The position numbers and the translations under genes were made by a program. Shown here in pieces: positions 23,308 to 32,023 of a stretch of 41,148 nt of DNA. The stretch comes from Comamonadaceae bacterium (GTDB taxonomy: Bacteria > Pseudomonadota > Gammaproteobacteria > Burkholderiales > Burkholderiaceae_C): NCBI GenBank assembly GCA_947372865.1, contig CANBVJ010000027.1, positions 1 to 41,148 of the forward strand. Reading direction: 5' to 3'. The notes under the pieces were generated by a model, which did no database searches, was not told the DNA's origin, and saw only the letters and a list, made by a program, of their open reading frames with translations. Positions within the stretch are counted from its first letter, which is position 1. Each line of letters starts with the position of its first letter.

Positions 23308-24399
23308 TTATGGCGCCTCAAGGTAGGCCGCAACCGTCATCCTCAACTGATCCGCATAGTTGTAAATATCGTCAACTGAATCGAGCGTAAATTGCTCTTC
23401 TTCTTTTTTGCTGTTGAAGATTCCAATGCGCAGCTTCAGCAGGTTATTAAACCGAAGACGGCAAATTGGTTTTCGATTGTTGTCATCTAGCAATATCGCG
23501 CAGTAGGTCTGTGCGTCTCGCATGGTTACGCGTTTTGAGGCAACGCTGCTGCGCACGATGGCCCGGATGGTGTGAAAACCCTCTAACTCTTCGGGAGTGA
23601 TCTGTGTGGATGGTTCTGTGGAAACAGTCAATGCCTCAGCAACAAGTAGACTGGAAGGCGCAGGCTCCGACACAGTAATCGACTCCGGCGTCATAGCACC
23701 CTTAAGGCGATCATTGATTTTTTCCCCAATAAGTTGCTCGAACGCACGCCTTGTTATTGCCCCAAATTGTTCTTTGATTTGCGGAGTAAAGCGCTTGCTG
23801 CCAAGCAGTTCTGCCGACACCAAGCGAACGAAATCGTCACTCGGGGAAAGTATCCACTCTGCCAGTTTCGCCTGAATCGCTCGGGTGTACTTCAATTCAT
23901 TGGCGGTCGTCAGAATCGCCTCAAGGTCGAACACGGATTTTGCAAATTTTTTTAGCTCTTCAACATCTCGCTCCTTAAAGTCCAGGACATTGAACTCAAA
24001 GAATGGCTTCTCATCCATCTTGTTTGGTTGCTCGAGGTCGGTGAAGAATCGATATACCAAGCCGTTCGTCAAGATGCCGAAGCGTGCTGCTGTTACGTGG
24101 AAATATCGAAAGAGTTGGCTCGCATGGTTGATGTGGAGATCGGCGCCAGCCTTCTTACATTCAAACAGAATGATCGGCTGCCCATTGCTGAGAATCGCGT
24201 AATCGACCTTCTCACCTTTCTTGGTTCCGATGTCCGCGACCAATTCTGGCGTCACTTCTAAGGGATCGAAAACGTTGTATCCGAGTATTTGAATGAACGG
24301 CATGATCATCGCGTTCTTCGTCGCTTCCTCCGTCTGAATCATGCTTTTTGTATTCAATATCCGAGTTGAAAGAACGCGCAGTTGATCGATGAAGTCCAT
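23308..24399 (-). CDS. Orphan protein with type I restriction HsdR N-terminal-like nuclease domain
   Basis: A 363-residue protein. Residues 20-125 show the PD-(D/E)xK core: E25 in QTEEATKNA, D66 in KVDYAI and E80-C-K82 in LFECKKA, followed by SQLFRYFHVTAARFGILTNG. This arrangement is that of the HSDR_N_2 family. The middle and C-terminal parts have no helicase motifs. The last 90 residues (RAIVRSS, CRLRFNN, YNYADQLR) look like a small separate beta-rich domain. Genes of this kind occur alone next to defence or mobile genes. No methylase or specificity subunit is nearby. Base composition is distinctly lower in GC than the surroundings, suggesting acquisition. DNA cleavage is not shown. Confidence 0.75.
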   Translation of the reverse strand: MDFIDQLRVLSTRILNTKSMIQTEEATKNAMIMPFIQILGYNVFDPLEVTPELVADIGTKKGEKVDYAILSNGQPIILFECKKAGADLHINHASQLFRYFHVTAARFGILTNGLVYRFFTDLEQPNKMDEKPFFEFNVLDFKERDVEELKKFAKSVFDLEAILTTANELKYTRAIQAKLAEWILSPSDDFVRLVSAELLGSKRFTPQIKEQFGAITRRAFEQLIGEKINDRLKGAMTPESITVSEPAPSSLLVAEALTVSTEPSTQITPEELEGFHTIRAIVRSSVASKRVTMRDAQTYCAILLDDNNRKPICRLRFNNLLKLRIGIFNSKKEEEQFTLDSVDDIYNYADQLRMTVAAYLEAP

Positions 24400-24673
24400 T
24401 GGGAAGCTCCTGGGTGGTTGTTTGAGGTTTGCTGTATCGCCGCGCAGGGGTGGTCGAGCTCGTGGGCCTTTGACGCAAAAAGTCGGAAATGGTCAACCCG
24501 ATCACTTCTATCTCGTCTGAATCCTGCGGGAAAAAGTTTCCTAGACGACCAGTTCTCGGCGGCCCAATTCGGCAGCACTTTACACCTCAAATAGCAATAA
24601 ATTACTTTATTGATTAATACTTTTCACTCTACGTTGGCGGCCCTTCCACAATACCCGCCCGCAGTTTGCTGAT
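24400..24673. other. AT-rich intergenic region without a convincing gene
   Basis: A 274-base gap upstream of the nuclease-like gene. The part at 24590-24640 is clearly AT-rich and includes AATAAA-TTAC-TTTATT, a perfect 6-base inverted repeat. Short open frames here do not look like coding sequence. Position suits a promoter for the minus-strand nuclease-like gene. Confidence 0.5.
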
Positions 24674-25267
24674 TCACACGTCCCGCTCAACCCCAATCGC
24701 CTGCACCACCGCTCCCAGTCCGGTGTGAAATGTGCCCTCCACCACCTCGCGTTTCAGCTCCAGCAGGTGCACAAAATCCAGGCCGGGCAGCTCGGCGCGC
24801 AGCGAGGCTGCTGTTTGCATCAGCTCCACCGATTTGCCGCCGCCGGTGCCGTGCTTGATTTGCTCGGGCGTGTAGGCTTCGAGCAGAAACACGCCACCGG
24901 GCTTGAGCGCGGCCAGCACCTTGCGGTACAGCGCCTGGCGGATGGCGCTCGGCAGGGGGCAGAAGATGGAGACGATGGCGTCCCAGGCGTTTACGCCCAG
25001 TTCATAGTCAGCCAAATCGGCGCACACCAACTCCACCGCCACGCCCTTGGCGTCGGCCAGCGCTTGGGCCTTGTCGAGGCCGACTTGCGAGCCATCTACG
25101 GCGGTGACCGTGTAACCCTGCTGGGCCAGAAACACCGCGTTGCGCCCTTCGCCCTCTGCCAGGCTCAGGACGCGCCCCTTGGGCAGGTGCGCAAAGTGGG
25201 CGGCTAAGAAGGTGTTGGGCTCGGTGCCGTAGGCGTATTCTTTGGCGCTGTAGCGTTCATTCCACAT
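24674..25267 (-). CDS. SAM-dependent methyltransferase, TehB-like
   Basis: A class I methyltransferase of 197 residues. MWNERYSAKEYAYGTEPN is the N-terminal signature of a TehB/thiol-type group, motif I is VLSLAEGEGRNAVFLA, VTAVDGS is motif II and WDAIVSIF the motif IV strand. These proteins can methylate tellurite, selenite or thiols; here the substrate is unproven. ATG 25267 has AAGGA eight bases upstream; the longer frame overlaps the GNAT gene. It is last of three genes (mocR-like, GNAT, methyltransferase) on this strand. Confidence 0.82.
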   Translation of the reverse strand: MWNERYSAKEYAYGTEPNTFLAAHFAHLPKGRVLSLAEGEGRNAVFLAQQGYTVTAVDGSQVGLDKAQALADAKGVAVELVCADLADYELGVNAWDAIVSIFCPLPSAIRQALYRKVLAALKPGGVFLLEAYTPEQIKHGTGGGKSVELMQTAASLRAELPGLDFVHLLELKREVVEGTFHTGLGAVVQAIGVERDV

Positions 25268-25310
25268 GCTGTGTTCCTTCAGTAATTTCCCAAAGGCGTG
25301 TTCCTGCGCT

Positions 25311-25790
25311 TCAGGGTTTTGGGCCATCAATCACTTTGCTGTACGCAAAATACACATCGTCGCGCACCCAGCCCAGCGCTTCATAGGCGGCTTGGGCGGG
25401 GATGTTGGTCTTGGCGGTGGTCAGGTCCAAGCGGCACATGCCGTGGTCGCGGGCGGTTTGCTCGGCAGCCAGCAAAAGCTGCTTGCCTATGCCCGCGCCC
25501 CGGGCTGCTGGCGCCACATACAGGTCGTAGAGCGCGTAAATGGGCTTGGCCTCCAGCGAGCAAAACGTGGGATAAAGCTGGCAAAAGCCCAGCGCGGCGC
25601 CTGCGCCATCACGCGCCAGCAAGATCACCGACTCGCCTTTTTCCAGGCGCTGCGCGATGTAGGTGCTGGCCAGGACCAGGTCGCTGGGGTATTGGTAAAA
25701 CTGCCGGTAGGCGTCAAACAGTTGCGCCACCGGTTCCAGGTCGGGCAGAGTGGCGGTATGGATGTGGGGCTGCATTGGCGTGTCTGTCAT
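25311..25790 (-). CDS. GNAT-family N-acetyltransferase
   Basis: A 159-residue acetyl-CoA-dependent N-acetyltransferase. Motif A, the pyrophosphate loop, is LYVAPAARGAGIGKQLL (about residues 90-106), followed by LDLTTAKTNIPAQAAYEALGW of motif B. The FDAYRQFYQYPSDLVLA segment resembles GNATs of the diamine/aminoglycoside type, but the substrate is not certain. Its start overlaps the MocR stop by four bases, so it is cotranslated with the regulator. That fits a function in amine metabolism. Confidence 0.85.
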   Translation of the reverse strand: MTDTPMQPHIHTATLPDLEPVAQLFDAYRQFYQYPSDLVLASTYIAQRLEKGESVILLARDGAGAALGFCQLYPTFCSLEAKPIYALYDLYVAPAARGAGIGKQLLLAAEQTARDHGMCRLDLTTAKTNIPAQAAYEALGWVRDDVYFAYSKVIDGPKP

Positions 25791-27352
25791 GCCAGGCGCA
25801 AACTCACGCGGCGCGGCGCCCCACGCGCGCGGGCCAGTTCGTCCACCGCCAGGCCCAGGGCCTTGATGCCGGGGCCGATTTGTTCGGCGGCAATCGACGA
25901 CAGGCGCAGCCGGAAATACGAACAGGGATAAGGCGGCTGCATGAAAAACACCTCGCCGGCCTCAATCAGCACGCCATGGTTGCGGGCAATCAGGGCGAGT
26001 TCGGCCGAATCCACCCAAGCCGGGGCCCGCACCCAGACCGAGGCGCCGCCCGAAGGCAAAGTGAAGTCAAAGTCGGGCAAATGGGTGCGCAGGGCGCGCG
26101 CCACCAGCGCCATGCGTTCTTGCATGGCCTGGTTGACGCGCCGGGCGTGGGCATCGTGGTGGCCGAGCGACAAAAACAGGGCAAAGGTGTGCTGCAAAAA
26201 CGCACTGGGGTGGCGCACCATGGCGTGGCGCAGGCCGCGCAACTCGGCAATCAGGGCGCGTGGCGCCACGATATAGCCCAGGCGCAAAGACGGCGACAGG
26301 CTCTTGGACACCGAGCCCACGTAAATGACGCGCCCCACTTTGTCCAGGCTTTTGAGCGCGGGCATGGGGTCGCCCTCATAGAGGTTTTCGGCCTCGTAGT
26401 CGTCTTCGATGACCACAAAGTTCTGGTCTTCGGCCTGCTGCAGCAGGCGCCGGCGCCGCTCCAAGCCCAGGGTGCCAGTGGTGGGGCTTTGGTGCGAGGG
26501 GGTAACAAACACATAGTCCAGCGCAGGCAAGTGTTCCACCACCAGGCCCTGGTCGTCCACCGGCAGCGGCACGCACTGCGGCTGGCGCAGGGCGAAGCTG
26601 TTGCGGGCGTGCGGGTGGCCAGGCTCTTCCAGGCCCACGCGCTGGCTGGCGTCAAACAAGGCCTCGGCCAGGAGGTAATAAGCGTGCTGGGCGCCCACGG
26701 TAATCAAGATCTCTTCGGGCAGCGCAAATACACCGCGCTTGGGCAGCAGGCGCAAGCGAATTTGCTCGATCAGCTCGGGCACATCGCCCAGCTCAAAGTC
26801 GGGCGTCCAGTGCGGCAAGTGGGCACGCGCCAGGCTGTGCACGCAGCATTCGCGAAAGGCCTCGGACGGAAACAGCTGCGGGTCGTAGGTGCCGTAGACA
26901 AACGGGTAGGCATAACGGCGCCACTGGTCGGGCTTGGCCAGGGTGCGCTGGTCTGAGAGCGAGCGCAGCACCCGGGCCGACCAGTCGGGCTGGGCGGTGA
27001 CACCGGCCCCGCTTATCGGGCTGGGGGGGGGCGGCGCATCAGGGCGCGCACCAGCACGGGCGGGCACGGCGTGCGCCTGGTTGGTAACAAAGACGCCGCT
27101 GCGCGGGCGCGACTCAATAAAGCCGTCGTCCATCAGGTGCTGGTAGGCGGCAGTGACGGTGTTGCGGCTCAGGCCGAGTACCTGCGCCAGTTCGCGCGAC
27201 GAGGGCAGCAGCGCGCCCACCGGCAGGCGTCCGTCCAAAATGGCTTGCACCACGGACAGGCGCAGGCGCTGCTGCAGCGGCAGCGCCGGTTTGTCGGGCA
27301 AAGCGAACAAGCTTTCCCATTGGGCGTCTTTGGTGCGGTGGAGCGGGGTCAT
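25787..27352 (-). CDS. MocR-type (GntR HTH plus aminotransferase-like) regulator
   Basis: A 521-residue regulator of the GabR/PdxR/TauR kind. Residues 25-95 are a GntR winged helix (LLPSSRELAQVLGLSRNTVTAAYQHLMDDG), a proline-rich linker follows (100-120), and the rest has the fold of a PLP aminotransferase. The PLP lysine K350 is intact in GSVSKSLSPSLRLGYIV, as are the D/Y cofactor contacts in IEDDYEAENLY. These proteins sense an amine through PLP and control the divergent operon, here the amine oxidoreductase and peptide transporter genes. The linker coding sequence contains a run of nine G (27023-27031, plus strand). The promoter's TATACT -10 box is at 27377-27382. Confidence 0.9.
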   Translation of the reverse strand: MTPLHRTKDAQWESLFALPDKPALPLQQRLRLSVVQAILDGRLPVGALLPSSRELAQVLGLSRNTVTAAYQHLMDDGFIESRPRSGVFVTNQAHAVPARAGARPDAPPPPSPISGAGVTAQPDWSARVLRSLSDQRTLAKPDQWRRYAYPFVYGTYDPQLFPSEAFRECCVHSLARAHLPHWTPDFELGDVPELIEQIRLRLLPKRGVFALPEEILITVGAQHAYYLLAEALFDASQRVGLEEPGHPHARNSFALRQPQCVPLPVDDQGLVVEHLPALDYVFVTPSHQSPTTGTLGLERRRRLLQQAEDQNFVVIEDDYEAENLYEGDPMPALKSLDKVGRVIYVGSVSKSLSPSLRLGYIVAPRALIAELRGLRHAMVRHPSAFLQHTFALFLSLGHHDAHARRVNQAMQERMALVARALRTHLPDFDFTLPSGGASVWVRAPAWVDSAELALIARNHGVLIEAGEVFFMQPPYPCSYFRLRLSSIAAEQIGPGIKALGLAVDELARARGAPRRVSLRLA

Positions 27353-27363
27353 GGGCGTGGCAA

Positions 27364-27472
27364 ATGGTGCCAAACCAGTATACGCAGGGCCAGACAGGGC
27401 CAGTGCGGCACAGCGAGCCTGGCTGCTGGCTTGGCCGAATCTGCCCATCTGGCTCTAGCCCGATGGTGCCAA
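27364..27472. promoter_or_regulatory. Divergent promoter region with identical 10-base direct repeats (MocR operator candidate)
   Basis: ATGGTGCCAA occurs at 27364-27373 and again at 27463-27472, in the same orientation, 99 bases apart. The left copy overlaps the predicted transcription start of the mocR-like gene (TATACT at 27377-27382 on the minus strand). The right copy lies about 47 bases before the NTF2-like start. A third element, two AGGGCCAG units ten bases apart, is at 27386-27403. GabR-type proteins bind direct repeats, so this fits. Confidence 0.5.
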
Positions 27473-27518
27473 GCGGCCTATCCTGCGGCGCTTGTCTGCA
27501 ACCAACCTGGAGCGCCCT

Positions 27519-27914
27519 TTGACCACCGCCACCGTTACCGAATCCACCCTGGCCGCCTTTAGCGAAGCCTGGAACCGCCACGACGTGGACGGTCTGATGT
27601 CCTTTATGAGCGATGACTGCGTGTTCATGACCGCCGGAGGCCCCGACGCCTGCGGCGCGCGCCACGTGGGCCGCGAGGCCGTTGCCAAAGCCTTTGCCGG
27701 TGCCTGGGGCGCCTTGCCCGATGCCAAGTGGACCAAGGGCGTGCATTTTGTGCAGGGCGACTTTGGTGTCTCGCAATGGACCTTTAGCGGTACCGCTGCG
27801 GACGGCACGCGCGTGGAAACCGACGGCGTGGACATCTTCACTTTCAAGGACGGCAAGATTGCGGTGAAAAACGCCTTCCGCAAAGCCCGCCCCAACCTGC
27901 CCGCCCTCAAATAA
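27519..27914 (+). CDS. NTF2-like/SnoaL-like nuclear transport factor 2 fold protein
   Basis: A 131-residue single-domain protein of the NTF2 superfamily: TLAAFSEAWNRHDVDGLMSFMSDDCVF, then RHVGREAVAKAFAG, SQWTFSGTAADGTRVETDGVDIFTFKDGKI. The signature W-x-x-HD and the terminal KDGKIAVKNAF strands are those of small ketosteroid-isomerase-like enzymes; the role in the operon is unknown. The chosen start is TTG 27519, with GGAG six bases upstream; a TTG at 27492 lacks such a site. First gene of the plus-strand operon. Confidence 0.8.
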   Translation: MTTATVTESTLAAFSEAWNRHDVDGLMSFMSDDCVFMTAGGPDACGARHVGREAVAKAFAGAWGALPDAKWTKGVHFVQGDFGVSQWTFSGTAADGTRVETDGVDIFTFKDGKIAVKNAFRKARPNLPALK

Positions 27915-27928
27915 AACCGCACACCGCC

Positions 27929-29350
27929 ATGACTAGCGCCTTGCACACCCAGGGTGGCGACACCCGCTACGACCCGCAATACGACCCGCTGGTGGCCGCC
28001 AACCCCGGCGCCGGACGCGACTACGCCCCCACCTACTGGGTGGCCAGCGCAGGCACGCCGCCCGAGGACGACGGCCCGGTCACACACGACTTTGACGTGG
28101 ACGTGGTGGTGATCGGCTCGGGCTCGACCGGCATGTCTACCGCGCTGTACCTGGCGCAAGACCACGGCATTTCGGCGGTGGTGTTGGAGGCCAACCAGAC
28201 CGCCTGGGGCTGTTCGAGCCGCAGCGGCGGGCAGGGCCAAAACGCCAGCGGGCGCCTGACGCGCTCGCAGTGGATTGAACGCTGGGGCCTGGACACGGCC
28301 AAAGCGCTGGACACCGAAATCCGCACCGGCTTTGAAAACTTCAAGGCGCTCACGCAAGTGATTGACTGCGACGCCATTGACGGCGGCCATTTGTACGTGG
28401 CGCACCGCAAAGAAAAAGTAGCCTACCTGGAAGAGCAAACCCGGGTGCGGCGCGACATTTTTGGCTACAAGGCCAAGATGCTGACGGCATCTGAGTTTCG
28501 CGAGCAGTATTGCGACGAGCGCGATGCCCATGCAGCCATGTGGGAGCCTGATGGCGTGGGCGTGCATCCGCTCAAATTCACCTTCGGCCTGATGCGCAAG
28601 GCGCGCGCCCTGGGCGTGAAAGTGCACACCGCCAGCCCGGTGCAAGGTTGGAAAACGGTAGGCGGCATCCACCACCTGCAAACCCCTGGCGGCGTGGTGC
28701 GCGCCAAGCGGGTGGCCGTTTGCACCGGCGGCTACACGGGCCAAGCGCTCAACCCGCTGCTCAAGAACAAGATTTTGCCCATCCTGTCCAACTCGGTCAC
28801 CACGCGGGTGCTCACCGCCGCCGAGTTGGCGGCCTGCAACTTCCGTTCGCACACCTTCATGACGGACACGCGCACGCTGCGCTTTTACTACCGTCTCTTG
28901 CCTGACAACCGGCTGCAGCTCGGCAGCCGCAGTTCGATATCGGGTGCGGACGCCGAGGACCCCGGGCACCTCAAGCTGCTGACCGACGCGATTGCGCGCA
29001 AGTTTCCGCCGCTCGCCGGCATTGCCATCGAGCATTCCTGGTGGGGCTGGGTGGACGTGAGCCACGACATGATGCCGCGCATTGTCCGGCCCGACCCGGC
29101 GCAAACCGTGTGGCACGCGCTGGGCTACGGCGGCAACGGCGTGTCGTTTTCTACCTGGGCGGGCAAACGCCTGGCGCAGCGGGTGGTCGGCAAGGACGGA
29201 AATGACGCGGTGTTCAAACTGCCGATCTACCACGCGGCGCTGGAATACCCCAATCTGTTCAACGTGGTGCGTTCGCAAGCCTTTGCACCGTTTCGCCGCT
29301 TTGGCCAGTTCTTTTTGTACAAGTGGTACTGGATGCAGGACGAGTTGTAA
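27929..29350 (+). CDS. FAD-dependent amine oxidoreductase (PuuB/OrdL/DadA-like)
   Basis: A 473-residue flavoprotein of the DAO superfamily. Residues 57-80 form the FAD-binding fold (VVVIGSGSTGMSTALYLA then VVLEA), followed by SSRSGGQGQNASGRL, the segment typical of gamma-glutamylputrescine oxidase-like proteins. The C-terminal YGGNGVSFSTWAGKRLA is the flavin-closing motif. It should oxidise a C-N bond in an amine or N-substituted amino acid, giving an aldehyde or imine and, with oxygen, peroxide. No PuuA glutamate-ligase is present, so gamma-glutamylputrescine is not certain. Just 14 bases after the NTF2-like gene; the transporter genes follow. Confidence 0.88.
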   Translation: MTSALHTQGGDTRYDPQYDPLVAANPGAGRDYAPTYWVASAGTPPEDDGPVTHDFDVDVVVIGSGSTGMSTALYLAQDHGISAVVLEANQTAWGCSSRSGGQGQNASGRLTRSQWIERWGLDTAKALDTEIRTGFENFKALTQVIDCDAIDGGHLYVAHRKEKVAYLEEQTRVRRDIFGYKAKMLTASEFREQYCDERDAHAAMWEPDGVGVHPLKFTFGLMRKARALGVKVHTASPVQGWKTVGGIHHLQTPGGVVRAKRVAVCTGGYTGQALNPLLKNKILPILSNSVTTRVLTAAELAACNFRSHTFMTDTRTLRFYYRLLPDNRLQLGSRSSISGADAEDPGHLKLLTDAIARKFPPLAGIAIEHSWWGWVDVSHDMMPRIVRPDPAQTVWHALGYGGNGVSFSTWAGKRLAQRVVGKDGNDAVFKLPIYHAALEYPNLFNVVRSQAFAPFRRFGQFFLYKWYWMQDEL

Positions 29351-29435
29351 GCACCTCTTGCAGGTTTTGGTGAGCAGCACGCTGCCTTTCGTGGTTAGTA
29401 TCCGACTTCCATTCAACTTTTAGCAAAGCTGCACT

Positions 29436-31028
29436 ATGAACCTCTTGAACCTTTCGCGCCGCAATGCGCTGGCCCTGGCCATGCTGGCGGGCTTGCCTGC
29501 TGCGCACACGCTGGCCGCCACCGACGCCCCCACACGCGGCGGCACCTTGGTCATTGGTTCGACGCAGGCTTTGCGCCACGTGAACGGCGCCGTGCAATCC
29601 GGCATTGCCACAGCCGTGCCCAGCACCCAGATTTTTGCCAGCCCGCTGCGCTTTGACGACAAGTGGAACGCACAGCCCTACTTGGCAGAGAAATGGTCGC
29701 TGGCCGCCGACGGCAAGTCGCTGACCCTGAACCTGCGCAAGGGCGCAGTGTTCCACGACGGCAAGCCCATCACCTCAGAAGACGTGGCTTTTTCGATCAT
29801 GGCCATCAAGGCCAACCACCCGTTTACCACCATGATGGGCCCGGTAGAAAAGGTGGAAACGCCCGACCCCTACACCGCCATCATCCGCATGAGCACGCCG
29901 CACCCGGCCATCGTGCTGGCCATGTCGCCCGCACTGTGCCCGATCATGCCCAAGCATATCTACGGCGACGGCACCGACCTCAAGCTGCACCCGCGCAACA
30001 GCACTGACGTGGTGGGCTCGGGCCCGTTTCGCCTGACCGAATTCAAGGCCGGGCAGCGCATCGTGCTGGAGCGCTTTGACAAGTTCTTTTTGGCCGGCAA
30101 GCCCTACCTGGACAAGATCATCATCAACATCAACCCCGACTCCAACAGCCTGCTGATGGGCCTAGAGCGCGGCGAAATTCAGATGATTCCCTACGCTACC
30201 AACTCCACCGAACTCAAGCGCGTGGCCGCCAACCCGGCGCTCAACCTGACGAACAAGGGCTTTGACGGCATTGGCGCCATCAACTGGCTGGCTTTCAACA
30301 CCGCCAAAAAACCCCTCAACGATGTGAACGTGCGCAAAGCCATTGCCATGACCATCGACAAGAAGTTCATCAGCAAAGCCCTGCACGGCGGCTTTTCGCA
30401 GCCGGCCGACGGCCCCATCGTGGCGGGCAGCCCGTTTGCCATTCCGGACCTGATTACCTACCCGCTGGACCTGAAGAAAGCCGCCGAGATGCTGGACGCC
30501 GCCGGCTACAAGGCAGGGGCCAATGGCGAACGCTTCAAGCTCACCATTGACTACCTGCCCGGCCAAGACGAGCAGCAAAAGAATGTGGCCGAATACATCC
30601 GCGCGCAACTCAAAAAAGTGGGCGTGATGGTGGACGTGCGGGCCTCGGCCGACTTCCCGTCCTGGGCCAAGCGCATGGCCACGCACGACTTTGACCTGTC
30701 CATGGACGTGGTGTTCAACTGGGGCGACCCCATCATCGGCGTGCACCGCACCTACCTGTCCACCAACATCCGCCCGATTGTCTGGACCAACACCCAGTCC
30801 TACAACAACCCCAAGGTGGACGAGTTGCTCAACACCGCCGGGGGCTTGCTGGACCCCACCAAACGCAAGGCCTACTACGCCACGTTCCAGAAGATCGTGA
30901 CCGACGAGTTGCCCATCCACTTCATCAACAACACGCCCTACCACACGGCCAGCAGCAAAAAAGTGATGAACGTCCCGACCACCATCTGGGGACCGGCCTC
31001 GCCTTACGACGAGGTCTACCTCAAGTAA
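29436..31028 (+). CDS. Oligopeptide/dipeptide-type ABC transporter substrate-binding protein
   Basis: SBP_bac_5 family periplasmic receptor, 530 residues. The signal peptide carries RR (SRRNALALAMLAGLPAA, residues 7-23), a possible twin-arginine signal, and is cleaved near LAA-TD. Body motifs TPDPYT-like EKVETPDPYTAIIRM, HPRNSTDVVGSGPFRL and NTPYHTASSKKVMNVP are family-typical. The ligand is presumably the substrate, or a precursor, of the oxidoreductase encoded just upstream. Confidence 0.9.
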   Translation: MNLLNLSRRNALALAMLAGLPAAHTLAATDAPTRGGTLVIGSTQALRHVNGAVQSGIATAVPSTQIFASPLRFDDKWNAQPYLAEKWSLAADGKSLTLNLRKGAVFHDGKPITSEDVAFSIMAIKANHPFTTMMGPVEKVETPDPYTAIIRMSTPHPAIVLAMSPALCPIMPKHIYGDGTDLKLHPRNSTDVVGSGPFRLTEFKAGQRIVLERFDKFFLAGKPYLDKIIININPDSNSLLMGLERGEIQMIPYATNSTELKRVAANPALNLTNKGFDGIGAINWLAFNTAKKPLNDVNVRKAIAMTIDKKFISKALHGGFSQPADGPIVAGSPFAIPDLITYPLDLKKAAEMLDAAGYKAGANGERFKLTIDYLPGQDEQQKNVAEYIRAQLKKVGVMVDVRASADFPSWAKRMATHDFDLSMDVVFNWGDPIIGVHRTYLSTNIRPIVWTNTQSYNNPKVDELLNTAGGLLDPTKRKAYYATFQKIVTDELPIHFINNTPYHTASSKKVMNVPTTIWGPASPYDEVYLK

Positions 31029-31048
31029 TTGCGCAGCGCTAACTGCCC

Positions 31049-32023
31049 ATGCATGCGCTAAAGCTTGTGGTGTCCCGACTAGCCCAGGGCCTGGCCCTGG
31101 TGCTGGCCGTGGTGGTGCTTAACTTTATGCTGGTGCATGCCGCGCCCGGTGACCCGGTGGAAACCATTGCCGGGGCCAGCGGCGGCATGGACGAAAAGCT
31201 GCAAGCCGAGTTGCGCGCCCAGTACGGCCTGGACCAGCCCCTGCCGGTGCAACTGGGCATCTACCTGGGCAAGGTACTACACGGCGACCTGGGTTATTCC
31301 TATTTCTTCAACCTGCCGGTGTCGGGCCTGATTGCCGAGCGCGTGCCTGCCACCTTGTCCCTAGTGCTGAGCGCGGTACTAGCGGCGTTTTTGATTGGCA
31401 CCACGCTGGGCGTCTTGTCCGCCCGCCGGCCCAATGGCTGGCTGTCGCAGACCATCAACGTGCTGTCACTGGTGGGCTTTGCTGCGCCGGTGTTTTGGCT
31501 GGGCATGCTGCTGGTGATATTGCTGGCCAGCGTGTTTCCGGTATTTCCGGTATCAGGCATGCGCGGCATTGAATCCGATGGCCGGGGTTGGGCCGATGTG
31601 CTTGATGTGCTGCACCACCTGGTGCTGCCTTCGCTCACCTTGGGGCTGGTTTACCTGGCGCAGTACAGCCGCCTGTCGCGCGCGGCCATGCTGGACGTGC
31701 TGGGCGCGGACTACATTCGCACCGCGCGCGCCAAGGGCTTGAGCGAGCGCGTGGTGCTCTACAAGCACGCGCTGCGCAACGCGGTGCTGCCGGTGGTCAC
31801 GGTGCTGGGCCTGCAGTTTGGTAATGTGCTGGCCGGGGCGATTGTGGTGGAGACGGTGTTCAACTGGCCCGGCCTGGGGCGCCTGGCCTATGAGTCGGTG
31901 CTGCGGCGCGACTACCCCAGCATTTTGGGCGTGCTGCTGTTCTCGTCGGTGGTGGTGGTGGTGATGAACCAGCTCACCGACCTGTGCTACCGCCTGATTG
32001 ACCCCCGGATCAAAACCGCATGA
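31049..32023 (+). CDS. DppB/OppB-type ABC transporter permease
   Basis: Inner-membrane permease, 324 residues. The N-terminal helix with LVHAAPGDPVETIAG and the periplasmic loop GLDQPLPVQLGIYLGKVLHGDLGYS are diagnostic. The cytoplasmic EAA region RAKGLSERVVLYKHALRNAVLPVVTVLG binds the ATPases. Its stop overlaps the next permease start by four bases. Confidence 0.92.
   Translation: MHALKLVVSRLAQGLALVLAVVVLNFMLVHAAPGDPVETIAGASGGMDEKLQAELRAQYGLDQPLPVQLGIYLGKVLHGDLGYSYFFNLPVSGLIAERVPATLSLVLSAVLAAFLIGTTLGVLSARRPNGWLSQTINVLSLVGFAAPVFWLGMLLVILLASVFPVFPVSGMRGIESDGRGWADVLDVLHHLVLPSLTLGLVYLAQYSRLSRAAMLDVLGADYIRTARAKGLSERVVLYKHALRNAVLPVVTVLGLQFGNVLAGAIVVETVFNWPGLGRLAYESVLRRDYPSILGVLLFSSVVVVVMNQLTDLCYRLIDPRIKTA

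Noticed and set aside
27455..29416. A long open frame on the minus strand opposite the oxidoreductase gene
   Set aside because: It is antisense to a well-supported flavoenzyme and results from high-GC codon bias; the protein has no recognisable domain.
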